Below, in pieces: positions 32,803 through 39,305 of a DNA stretch of 39,305 bases. Location of the stretch: the NCBI RefSeq assembly GCF_013299185.1, contig NZ_JAAFKG010000069.1:1-39305 (forward strand), written 5' to 3'. The notes beneath the pieces are model-generated. The model was not told where the DNA came from. It saw only the letters and a program-made list of their open reading frames with translations, and made no database searches. A program made the position numbers and the translations under genes. Numbering within the stretch: position 1 is the first letter of the stretch; the number at the start of each line of letters is the position of its first letter. The DNA is from Microcoleus sp. bin48.metabat.b7b8b9.023. GTDB taxonomy: Bacteria; Cyanobacteriota; Cyanobacteriia; Cyanobacteriales; Microcoleaceae.

Positions 32803-32855
32803 GTGGGATGGGCGTCCCGCCCGTCTTCTCTGGACGGGCGGGACGCCCATCCCAC
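32803..32855. repeat. Perfect 53-bp hairpin, GC-rich
   Basis: Arms of 23 bp (GTGGGATGGGCGTCCCGCCC plus GTC) and its exact complement enclose the loop TTCTCTG. Near-perfect identity of arms indicates recent origin or active conversion. Confidence 0.95.
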
Positions 32856-32986
32856 AATAATCATCAAATGGTAAGTTATTTAACTCTCATTATTTTAGTC
32901 TTTTTTTGAGTACAATTGATGAATCCACACTCTACCAATATTGTTGCATTGATTGTTGCTTGATATTATAACAAAAACCGTTCGTA

Positions 32987-33032
32987 GTGTGGACTTTAGT
33001 CCGCAGAAATTGATGCGGACTAAAGTCCACAC
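32987..33032. repeat. GGACT-type hairpin element
   Basis: Arms GTGTGGACTTTAGTCCGCA (32987-33005) and TGCGGACTAAAGTCCACAC (33014-33032). Confidence 0.92.
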
Positions 33033-33109
33033 GTGCGTTCCTTACTTATTGCGGTCAATCGACAGGATACGATATTAGTTGAAATCCAAAATCTAAAATC
33101 CAAAATCCA

Positions 33110-33904
33110 TTAAAGCCATCCCCGCAGGCGATATACGATTAAGCCGATGTATTCTTTGAGAGCTTTCGTAGACTGGTGTAGATAATAGGTATCCGGCAAT
33201 AAGTCGAGGGCGAATGCTAGCCCGTTGCTTTGAGATGTGGCGATATCCTGCTGGGTTATCTGAAAATCTGTTGGTGCTGCAATTACTTTTATTCCCTGGC
33301 GCTGAAAAATTAAGAGGGATCGAGTCATGTGCATCGCCGATGTCACTAGCAAAACGGGCTTTTTGATGTTTTTTGCGTCTAAGATTTGCCGCACGTTGAC
33401 GGCATTTTGATAGGTGTTGTGGGAATCGGGATCTTGCAAAATTGCTGATGCCGGTACGCCCATTGTTTGGGCAATTTCTGCCATATCTGCCGATTCGGGA
33501 GAGCCCCCACCTTTCCAATCTACTCTACCGCCGCTGAGCACTAACAGGGGAGCTTTGCCTTGACGGTAAAGTCGGGAAGCGTATATTATACGATCGCCCG
33601 CTTCCCCCAATTCTACCCAAGGGCGAGGTGCTAGCGCTGCTTTCACACCGCCACCCAACACGATAATCGCTTCAGCTTGAGGGAGCTCGGCGGTTGGTAA
33701 ATTTTGCCATTCGAGCGATCGCACTAACGATTTTGACACCCAACCGCTACTTCCAAGCAGTAAAATAATTAGAGCCCCAGCCATTGGTGCCGCCACCCAT
33801 TTGGGACGCTTCCAAAGTACGATCAAAGCCGCCATCATTAACAGGCAACTCAATCCCAAAGGATAAATAAACAGTGGCAGAAGTTTAGACAGAAATACAA
33901 ACAT
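33110..33904 (-). CDS. YdcF family (DUF218) membrane-anchored protein
   Basis: 264 aa. Two N-terminal hydrophobic spans (about residues 5-30 and 38-56) anchor an outside domain with the DUF218 pattern: AEAIIVLGGGVKAAL, APLLVLSGGRVDWKGG, DSHNTYQNAVNVRQIL, PVLLVTSAMHMTRSLLIFQR. E. coli relatives ElyC/SanA act in envelope homeostasis; the biochemical role of the fold is not fixed. ATG at 33904 with heptad-free AT-rich upstream. No operon partner nearby. Confidence 0.9.
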   Translation of the reverse strand: MFVFLSKLLPLFIYPLGLSCLLMMAALIVLWKRPKWVAAPMAGALIILLLGSSGWVSKSLVRSLEWQNLPTAELPQAEAIIVLGGGVKAALAPRPWVELGEAGDRIIYASRLYRQGKAPLLVLSGGRVDWKGGGSPESADMAEIAQTMGVPASAILQDPDSHNTYQNAVNVRQILDAKNIKKPVLLVTSAMHMTRSLLIFQRQGIKVIAAPTDFQITQQDIATSQSNGLAFALDLLPDTYYLHQSTKALKEYIGLIVYRLRGWL

Positions 33905-33980
33905 TCAGGAAATAATTCTAATTGATCCTTAGCGATAATTTGTAATTTATAATACCGTCTCGGTTCTATTAACCCCAGTA

Positions 33981-34092
33981 AGATTCGTTCGTAGTCCGCT
34001 ATACCCTGCGGACTAAAGTCCGCACTACAAACTTTAAGATTCGTTCGTAGTCCGCTATACCCTGCGGACTAAAGTCCGCACTACAAACTGTT
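33981..34092. repeat. 56-bp tandem duplication of a GGACT-type hairpin element
   Basis: AGATTCGTTCGTAGTCCGCT starts at 33981 and again at 34037. Each copy holds CTGCGGACTAAAGTCCGCAC. Near-identical copies indicate a recent duplication. Confidence 0.92.
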
Positions 34093-34168
34093 GATGATTT
34101 CAACATCCGTAAGCTTGGGAGTGGCAGGGATCTGCTAACTATTTTGGTCTAAAAGTTTAATTTTTATG

Positions 34169-34216
34169 ATTGAGTTTTGAATTTTACACTATTAAAATTA
34201 AAGCTCAAAACTCAAT
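34169..34216. terminator. Long AT-rich hairpin after the 107-aa gene
   Basis: ATTGAGTTTTGA (34169-34180) pairs with TCAAAACTCAAT (34205-34216). The inner sequence also pairs partly (TTTTA/TAAAA). It lies about 20 bp past the stop of the minus-strand membrane gene. Confidence 0.5.
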
Positions 34217-34234
34217 ACTAAAAACAAATCGGTG

Positions 34235-34558
34235 CTAGCGACGATCCTCAGGCTCTGATAGCCAGTCAAAGAATGAAGTAGGCTCACGCCGGGAGGTTTT
34301 GTATTTATGCCCGTCTACTTCCACGACTTCTTTATTGAGGATAGCATCCGAGGTTTTCTCCTTGGAACGTGTATTCGGGTTGAGTAGTAGTTCATTGTGC
34401 CACCAAGCGACCATTAAGCCTGCTGCCACGCCGCCGAGGACACCAAGGCCAATACTCACGGGCAGACTACATCCTACTAAGCGAAACCCAACGGTAAACA
34501 ACACAAACCAGATCAGCGCGGGGTTAAACCCCTTGGAGTCTCCGTTAAATTTTGCCAT
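34235..34558 (-). CDS. Small membrane protein, 107 aa
   Basis: MAKFNGDSKGFNPALIWFVL, then FTVGFRLVGCSLPVSIGLGV. Two hydrophobic segments at about residues 14-34 and 38-56, then a charged cytoplasmic tail ending FDWLSEPEDRR. ATG at 34558 chosen over a TTG at 34567. Function unknown; family not recognised. It lies 88 bp from the APH-AAA gene on the same strand and could be co-transcribed. Confidence 0.65.
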   Translation of the reverse strand: MAKFNGDSKGFNPALIWFVLFTVGFRLVGCSLPVSIGLGVLGGVAAGLMVAWWHNELLLNPNTRSKEKTSDAILNKEVVEVDGHKYKTSRREPTSFFDWLSEPEDRR

Positions 34559-34646
34559 GAGCTGCAAGTTATTTTTGTAATAATACAGAAAGATATTGAC
34601 AATATTAGCAGAGAAGTAAGATTCATCGCGGGCGATCGCAATTCAA

Positions 34647-36206
34647 CTACTTCCCACAAATCAAATTTAATTGTACATCTAAGTCTTGTGCGGTATCTAC
34701 AACGTTTAGAGAAATTTGCTCTAATTCTGTAAAAGGTTCTGCTTCTGCTTGTTGCGAGGTCAATAGTTCTGCTGTGGCGTCGGCAATATCGCCTGTGCGC
34801 TGTTGCAGTCGTTCTCGCAATACTGCCATTGGTGCGGTGCAGTAAACGATTTGCAGGGGCAAGCCGTGGGATTGAGCCAGATTCATCGCATCGGTTCTCA
34901 AGTTTTGGCGATCGAACTTAGCATCTAAAATCACATCCCAACCTCGGTCAGCCAGCATTATCCCCAACTCTAACAATCTACCATAAGTCCGCGCCGTCAT
35001 CTCATCCGAGTACAAATCTTGACCACCGCGTTCATTTAAAGGAATTCCCCCTAAATGTTTGCGAACAGCATCGGATCTAATGTGAATCGCCCCAGTGTGG
35101 CGGGCCAAATATCGAGCCGCTGTACTTTTTCCAGAACCAGACAAACCAGACATCAAAGTTAACTTTCCCCGGCGCGGCTTTGTGTATTCCCAAGCCAGTT
35201 TGTAGTAATGAGCGGCAGTCTGTGAAATCTGTGCTTTTTCATTAGTAGAAACCGCTTCATCGTCCAACATTAACGAAGTTACTTTTGCTCTCACATAAGC
35301 TTGACGGCTCAAATACAGCGGCAGCACTTGCAGTCCTTCCCAATCGCCTGTTTGTTCGACGTAAGTATTGAGAAAAACATTTCCTAAATCTCTGCGCCCC
35401 CGCGATTCCAAATCCATGACTGTAAAAGCAATATCGTACATGACATCCACAAAGCGAAAAGGCTCGTTAAATTCAATGCAGTCAAACAGCAGTATTTTAT
35501 CTTGCCACAATGCTATATTCCGCAAGTGCAAATCTCCGTGACACTCGCGAATTTTCTTGTTGGCAATCCGTCGCTCGAACAAGTCTTGATTTCGCTCAAA
35601 AAACGCATCAGTATAATCTTTAGTTTCCCGATATTGACTCTGAGTCTGCGGGCCGCCGATATATTTTTGGGAAATCCGGTAATTGTTATCTATTGCTGTG
35701 CGAATCTGACTGACTTCGCCAAATGTGCGAATGTAGCTATTACTAACTGCCGTGCTGTGAAACTTGGCAACTTCGCGCCCTAAGTCTGCCATAATTTGCT
35801 CAGTCAACAGTCCGTGTTCCAACAAACTAAGCAACAGCGAATCTTGAGGAAACTGCCGCATTTTAAGCGCGTATTCTACAGCAGATTTTGTCGGAGTTAC
35901 ATCTGGTACATTACTGCCAAATTGAAACGCATCGCCACTTTGAATAATTGGCAAAACTTCGAGATAAATTTCCGGTGCTGTGCGTCGGTTCATTTCCAAT
36001 TCTTGGATGCAGAAATGCTGCCGTTTCTCCACAGTCGAATAGTCCAAAAAGCCAAAATTGACGGGTTTCTTGATTTTGTAAGCATAATCTCCTGTCAGCA
36101 GGACAAAGGAAATGTGAGTCTGAATTAGCTGCACGGGTTCTGTCACCCTGTGCGGGTAAAACCCGGGCTGCAACATCTGCTGAATCAGAGGTGGGAGAGA
36201 AGTCAT
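34647..36206 (-). CDS. APH-type phosphotransferase fused to a P-loop kinase (AAA) domain
   Basis: 519 aa. The N-terminal half (about 1-330) is a kinase-fold phosphotransferase: Lys46/Lys48 region in YAYKIKKPVNFGFLDYS, the catalytic loop RECHGDLHLRNIALWQDKIL and the metal site LLFDCIEFNEPFRFVDVMYD. The C-terminal half (about 345-519) is a P-loop kinase with LMSGLSGSGKSTAARYLARH, then IRSDAVRKHLGGIPLN and VILDAKFDRQNLR, of the zeta-toxin/chloramphenicol-phosphotransferase group. Such fusions are common in bacteria and named bifunctional aminoglycoside phosphotransferase/ATP-binding protein; real substrates are not known and antibiotic resistance should not be assumed. ATG 36206 follows a heptad-like AT-rich region. 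Confidence 0.9.
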   Translation of the reverse strand: MTSLPPLIQQMLQPGFYPHRVTEPVQLIQTHISFVLLTGDYAYKIKKPVNFGFLDYSTVEKRQHFCIQELEMNRRTAPEIYLEVLPIIQSGDAFQFGSNVPDVTPTKSAVEYALKMRQFPQDSLLLSLLEHGLLTEQIMADLGREVAKFHSTAVSNSYIRTFGEVSQIRTAIDNNYRISQKYIGGPQTQSQYRETKDYTDAFFERNQDLFERRIANKKIRECHGDLHLRNIALWQDKILLFDCIEFNEPFRFVDVMYDIAFTVMDLESRGRRDLGNVFLNTYVEQTGDWEGLQVLPLYLSRQAYVRAKVTSLMLDDEAVSTNEKAQISQTAAHYYKLAWEYTKPRRGKLTLMSGLSGSGKSTAARYLARHTGAIHIRSDAVRKHLGGIPLNERGGQDLYSDEMTARTYGRLLELGIMLADRGWDVILDAKFDRQNLRTDAMNLAQSHGLPLQIVYCTAPMAVLRERLQQRTGDIADATAELLTSQQAEAEPFTELEQISLNVVDTAQDLDVQLNLICGK

Positions 36207-36210
36207 ATCA

Positions 36211-36330
36211 ATTTTGGATTGTAGATTTTAGATTGAGGATTTTTAGATTTTAGATTGAGGATTAAGGATTTTTAGATTGGGGATTGGGGATTGGGGATTG
36301 AGGATTTGGATTTGGGGATGCAAGGATATT
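36211..36330. repeat. Degenerate heptamer arrays (GATTTTAGATT and GGGGATT)
   Basis: Runs of GATTTTTAGATT variants and three GGGGATT units with a period of about 7 bp fill the gap between the APH-AAA and PfkB genes. Confidence 0.75.
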
Positions 36331-36385
36331 GACTTTCATCCGATTTATTATAGAGTTGATAGTTAGTGTAAACCAAAAATTAGTG

Positions 36386-37402
36386 ATGACAGAAAACAAT
36401 CCAGAATCCGGTTCCGTAGATGTGTTTGGCGTGGGCAATGCCCTTGTAGACATCCTAGCATTAGTCGAAGATGATTTTGTGGTCAAGCACGGACTGAATC
36501 GCGGCGCGATGACGCTGATGAATTCGGAAACCCAGGGGGGAATTTTGCACGATTTGGAACACAATTCGCTGCAAATGCGATCGGGGGGTTCTGCGGCAAA
36601 TACGATGATTGGTTTGGCTCAGAGTGGCGGTAAAGGCTATTATTCGGGGAAGGTTGCTAAGGATACTAACGGCGAATTTTACCGCCAAGATTTGCTGGAG
36701 GCTGGGATTGATTTTAATGTGCATCCTGCTACTGAGTCGAATGGGCCCACGGGTACTTGTGTCGTGCTGACTACGCCGGATGCGGAACGCACGCTGTGTA
36801 CTAATTTGGGGGTTTCTACTACTCTGGCGGCGACTGATATTGATGTCGATCGCCTGTCTCACTGCAAGTACAGTTATGTTGAGGGCTATCTTTGGGATGC
36901 TCCGGAGCCCAGAAAGGCTAGTATTGAGACGATGGAACAGTCTAAGCGTCTGGGTGTGAAGGTGGCTTTTACTTTTTCGGATGGCTTTTTGGTCGATCGA
37001 TTTGCGGATGATTTTCACAAGGTGGTTTCGGAATATTGCGATGTCATTTTTTGCAACTCTGATGAAGTTCGGAGCTTTTTTAAGGAGGAATCTTTGGAAG
37101 AGTGCGCTCGCAAGATGAGCGAGATTTCGGATTTGGCTTTTATCACGAATGGGGATAAGGGCTGCATGGTAGTGGAAAACAAACAGATTGTAGATGTGGC
37201 TGGATTTCCGGTAAAGGCGATCGATACTGTGGGTGCTGGCGATGCTTTTGCAGGCGGTGTTTTGTTTGGAATTACTAATGGTTTGAGTGCTGTAAAAGCG
37301 GCTCGTTGGGGCAATTATTTGGCTTCAATGGTGGTGCAGATTCACGGCCCTCGTCTTGAGGGTTCTCAGGCTCATTTGCTGAACCAGGTGATTTCTGGTT
37401 AG
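36386..37402 (+). CDS. PfkB family kinase, probable adenosine kinase
   Basis: 338 aa from ATG at 36386; the longer frame from 36329 adds only AT-rich sequence. PfkB signatures: GNALVDILALVEDDFV, RSGGSAANTMIGLAQSGG, GPTGTCVVLTTPDAERTLCT (substrate lid) and the catalytic AIDTVGAGDAFAGGVLFG with Asp near residue 285. It phosphorylates a sugar or nucleoside at a hydroxymethyl group; cyanobacterial relatives are annotated as adenosine kinase, which I accept as most likely, though sugar kinase cannot be excluded. Confidence 0.88.
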   Translation: MTENNPESGSVDVFGVGNALVDILALVEDDFVVKHGLNRGAMTLMNSETQGGILHDLEHNSLQMRSGGSAANTMIGLAQSGGKGYYSGKVAKDTNGEFYRQDLLEAGIDFNVHPATESNGPTGTCVVLTTPDAERTLCTNLGVSTTLAATDIDVDRLSHCKYSYVEGYLWDAPEPRKASIETMEQSKRLGVKVAFTFSDGFLVDRFADDFHKVVSEYCDVIFCNSDEVRSFFKEESLEECARKMSEISDLAFITNGDKGCMVVENKQIVDVAGFPVKAIDTVGAGDAFAGGVLFGITNGLSAVKAARWGNYLASMVVQIHGPRLEGSQAHLLNQVISG

Positions 37403-37540
37403 TAGTTGAAAATGGCGATCGCACTTTTTGTCGTAAAGGGCGATCGCACTTTAGCACTAATCGGGTACAAATACATTAATCTACTACTTCAAAGGACAAG
37501 GAAAAGTTGCTTAAAACATTCTGTCAGAGTGAAAACAGTT

Positions 37541-37723
37541 TTATGGTGGAAAGTAGCGATAAAGATCTTTCCGGTGAAGCACCCTGGCAAAAGTAACTGT
37601 TTCGCCATCAAAATAAAAACCTATTCGATGAGTCGCCAATCCGAAGCTGATAGGCATTATCATCGCCTTTCAATTTTTTCAAGTTAATAATTGCCTGTAA
37701 TATCAAGTCCGGTCGATTAACAT
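37541..37723 (-). pseudogene. RelE/ParE-type toxin remnant
   Basis: Minus-strand reading gives LILQAIINLKKLKGDDNAYQLR with IGD, then after a one-base insertion YRIGFYFDGETVTFARVLHR (the expected Tyr codon is split by an extra C), ending KDLYRYFPP and TAA at 37541. KLKG..N.YRLRIGDYRI and the RVLHRKD.YRYF end are diagnostic of RelE. The N-terminal half is missing and a GGACT-type hairpin element (37734-37791) sits directly at the broken end. The antitoxin is not found. Confidence 0.75.
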
Positions 37724-37733
37724 AACAAAAATT

Positions 37734-37791
37734 GTTCGTAGTGTGGACTTTAGTCCGCAACATACTGCGGACTAAAGTCCACACTACGAAC
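37734..37791. repeat. Near-perfect GGACT-type hairpin element
   Basis: Arms GTTCGTAGTGTGGACTTTAG (37734 on) and the exact complement to 37791, with the loop ACATAC. Lies at the broken 5' end of the relE remnant. Confidence 0.95.
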
Positions 37792-37868
37792 CTTCAATGG
37801 GAAATGGGAATAAGCTACCTTATCGACACCCATCGCACCCGACACGATCGCCTTTTCGTGTAGTACAA

Positions 37869-37901
37869 TATAGTTACATTTACATTACACGTGTAACTAT
37901 A
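37869..37901. promoter_or_regulatory. Inverted repeat upstream of the MJ1316-EEP gene
   Basis: TATAGTTACA (37869-37878) and TGTAACTATA (37892-37901) are perfect inverted 10-bp arms separated by 13 bases, ending 13 bases before the ATG. This is a possible operator or leader hairpin; no function is proven. Confidence 0.5.
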
Positions 37902-37914
37902 ACCACATCATACT

Positions 37915-39087
37915 ATGTCACAGCCAAAGTCTCCAAAACCCAAAATGGCGACAATCCGCGAGATTTACGATCGCATTTTATGGGATAGTCGTTTAGACCA
38001 TCGTGCCTTTAGCCTTGGTTTTAGCGATCGCATTTCTGGTAATATGCGAGAAAAGCCTTTGTCTGAATGGGCAGTCGATGGCGATATTCCCTGGCATCGG
38101 ATTCGTTATGTGAAATGTGGGGAAACAATTGTTTGGGATCGCGATCGGCTGATAGACTTGTTTACTACTGGAGAATTACCAGTCGCCGCATGGGTTGTCG
38201 CGACGGAAAACATAGAATCGGCAAACCAGCAACAGCAAATCGATCCTCAACAATCAGATCCCACCTTGGTTAAAGACTTCCCCACTAGATATATTTACCA
38301 ATACAATCGACAAAATTGGCAAGCTAGCAATTTGCCTTTAGAGTCGGTAACAATAACCAGATTAAAAATTGTCAGTTTTAACGTATTATCAGATCTCTAC
38401 GAGTCAGAACTTACCGAGACAGCCCAGCGAATTCCGATAATTATAGAGCATCTGCGTCAGTGTGATGCCGATATTATCGCCCTTCAAGAAGTAACACCGC
38501 GTTTATTAGAAAAATTATTAGCCGAGGATTGGGTTCAGGCTTATCATATCTCCGAATCTCCCCAAGGCGAAACGCTGGAATGGCACGGTTTATTACTGCT
38601 ATCGCGATTGCCATTTACTTTAGTAGAATATCGCTACTCGCCACGGAAGCGGGTTTTAGTAGGAAAGTGGTTGCTGAATGGCAAAACTCTCAATGTCGCC
38701 GCCGTCCATTTTACCAGCGATTACAATAAAAATTCTGAAAAAGTCAGGTCTAAGCAACTTACTATCTTGCTAGAATATCTAAATTCACAGCCGGGAGATT
38801 GCCTAATTGTTGGCGATTTTAATGCCAAAGACAACGAACCAGCAGAAATATTAACGCAAAACAATTTTATTGATATTTGGCAAACACTGCATCCCCAAGA
38901 TCCGGGATACACTTTCCATCCCCAGGCTAATCCTTTGGCGGCATTAATGAGTTTAACTGGACTTGCGGGACGGTTAGATAGGATGATGTTACGGAGTCAG
39001 GATGGAGATTGGATATCTCGTCAAATAGAATTATTTGCCTGCAATCCCATACCAGATACAGAAGGAAAAATCGTATCGGCTCAATAA
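37915..39087 (+). CDS. MJ1316 (DUF504) - endonuclease/exonuclease/phosphatase protein, 3' end cut by the right IS
   Basis: 390 aa, of which the last four residues (VSAQ) are IS-encoded. Residues about 11-95 are an MJ1316 RNA cyclic-end recognition domain: IYDRILWDSRLDHRAF and DIPWHRIRYVKCGETIVWDR. Residues about 148-386 are an EEP nuclease: KIVSFNVLSDLYE (Asn156), ADIIALQEVT (Glu192), VAAVHFTSDYNKNS (His265) and CLIVGDFNAKDN (Asp301, Asn303). The final catalytic SDH motif expected after CNPIPDTEGK is missing because the right IS end begins at 39073. In cyanobacteria such proteins may continue with 2H phosphoesterase or nucleotidyltransferase domains for RNA repair, also lost here. The truncated protein is likely inactive as an EEP enzyme, though the RNA-binding domain remains. 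An inverted repeat (37869-37901) lies just upstream. Confidence 0.85.
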   Translation: MSQPKSPKPKMATIREIYDRILWDSRLDHRAFSLGFSDRISGNMREKPLSEWAVDGDIPWHRIRYVKCGETIVWDRDRLIDLFTTGELPVAAWVVATENIESANQQQQIDPQQSDPTLVKDFPTRYIYQYNRQNWQASNLPLESVTITRLKIVSFNVLSDLYESELTETAQRIPIIIEHLRQCDADIIALQEVTPRLLEKLLAEDWVQAYHISESPQGETLEWHGLLLLSRLPFTLVEYRYSPRKRVLVGKWLLNGKTLNVAAVHFTSDYNKNSEKVRSKQLTILLEYLNSQPGDCLIVGDFNAKDNEPAEILTQNNFIDIWQTLHPQDPGYTFHPQANPLAALMSLTGLAGRLDRMMLRSQDGDWISRQIELFACNPIPDTEGKIVSAQ

Positions 39088-39304
39088 GTAGGGGTAGCAG
39101 TTAATCTGGCTGCCAAGACAATCCCAACGGATAAAGAGCAGATTTTTCGCGAATAATAGTGGACAGAGAGGGAATAACTCCAAGTTGAGAAATTCGGTCG
39201 CGCACATAATCAAAAAAACTGATTCCCAACTGACGTGTAGTAGCAACAAGAGACATAAAAGTATCCCATGCCTGAGTACCCTCAATAGTTTGAGTTGCAT
39301 AACT
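39073..39304 (-). mobile_element. Insertion sequence end (right copy)
   Basis: Reverse complement identical to bases 1-232. The element end reads GTATCGGCTCAATAAGTAGG from 39073. It carries the same transposase C-terminus as the left copy and interrupts the MJ1316-EEP gene. Confidence 0.8.
39101..39304 (-). CDS. Transposase, C-terminal fragment (partial at window edge)
   Basis: Same 67 residues as the left-end fragment, on the minus strand, with stop TAA at 39101-39103. The N-terminal part lies beyond the window edge. Confidence 0.65.
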   Translation of the reverse strand, partial: SYATQTIEGTQAWDTFMSLVATTRQLGISFFDYVRDRISQLGVIPSLSTIIREKSALYPLGLSWQPD

Positions 39305-39305
39305 A

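Noticed and set aside
34647..36206. Aminoglycoside resistance gene
   Set aside because: The APH domain is a distant kinase-fold relative fused to a P-loop kinase; no evidence for drug specificity.

Overview
The window looks like a filamentous cyanobacterium of the Microcoleus/Oscillatoria type. This rests on frequent GCGATCGC (HIP1) sites, many 7-bp tandem repeat arrays, dense families of short palindromic repeats, and cyanobacterial genes (DUF4360 protein, phytol kinase homologue, phosphoribulokinase paralogue, APH-AAA fusion). Both ends stop inside the same insertion sequence: bases 1-232 and 39073-39304 are identical in inverted orientation. The window is therefore probably a whole contig bounded by two IS copies.

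Region 1 (1-7.0 kb) is a decaying locus. It holds a fragmented GTP cyclohydrolase II-like gene cut by the left IS, a double nucleotide-cyclase-domain protein, a tnpB relic, an apparently intact URC4/DUF1688 gene, a 105-bp tandem array that abuts a truncated IS630-type gene, a secreted DUF4360 protein, and a broken uracil phosphoribosyltransferase gene. The GTP cyclohydrolase-like, DUF1688 and UPRTase genes are the URC (uracil catabolism) set, so a URC cluster appears to be in mid-loss.

Region 2 (7-15.7 kb) contains a small conserved-looking ORF, a large membrane-anchored protein, glycosyltransferases of the GT4 and GT2 types, a TPR protein, a DinB-like protein, an ABM-like protein, a MazF-type toxin with its antitoxin, a phytol kinase homologue and a 50-aa protein missed by simple ORF calling.

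Region 3 (16.1-22.9 kb) is an NAD cofactor cluster: pncB, nadD, an NrtR-type Nudix regulator, a chorismate-mutase-fold protein and nadE. It is followed by an unusual RTX-repeat/DUF192 fusion and a stand-alone Csx3 (Crn3-type ring nuclease) with no CRISPR system nearby.

Region 4 (23-39 kb) holds two signalling proteins (a GAF/PAS histidine kinase that looks like the tail of a giant multisensor kinase, and a REC-adenylate cyclase), a phosphoribulokinase paralogue, an ABC ATPase, a YdcF-like protein, an APH-AAA kinase fusion, a PfkB/adenosine kinase and a relE remnant. It ends with an MJ1316 (DUF504)-endonuclease/phosphatase protein, probably an RNA repair enzyme, cut by the right IS just before its expected last catalytic motif. 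Intergenic DNA throughout is filled with heptamer arrays, perfect hairpins and MITE-like elements, some of which have entered coding sequence in frame.
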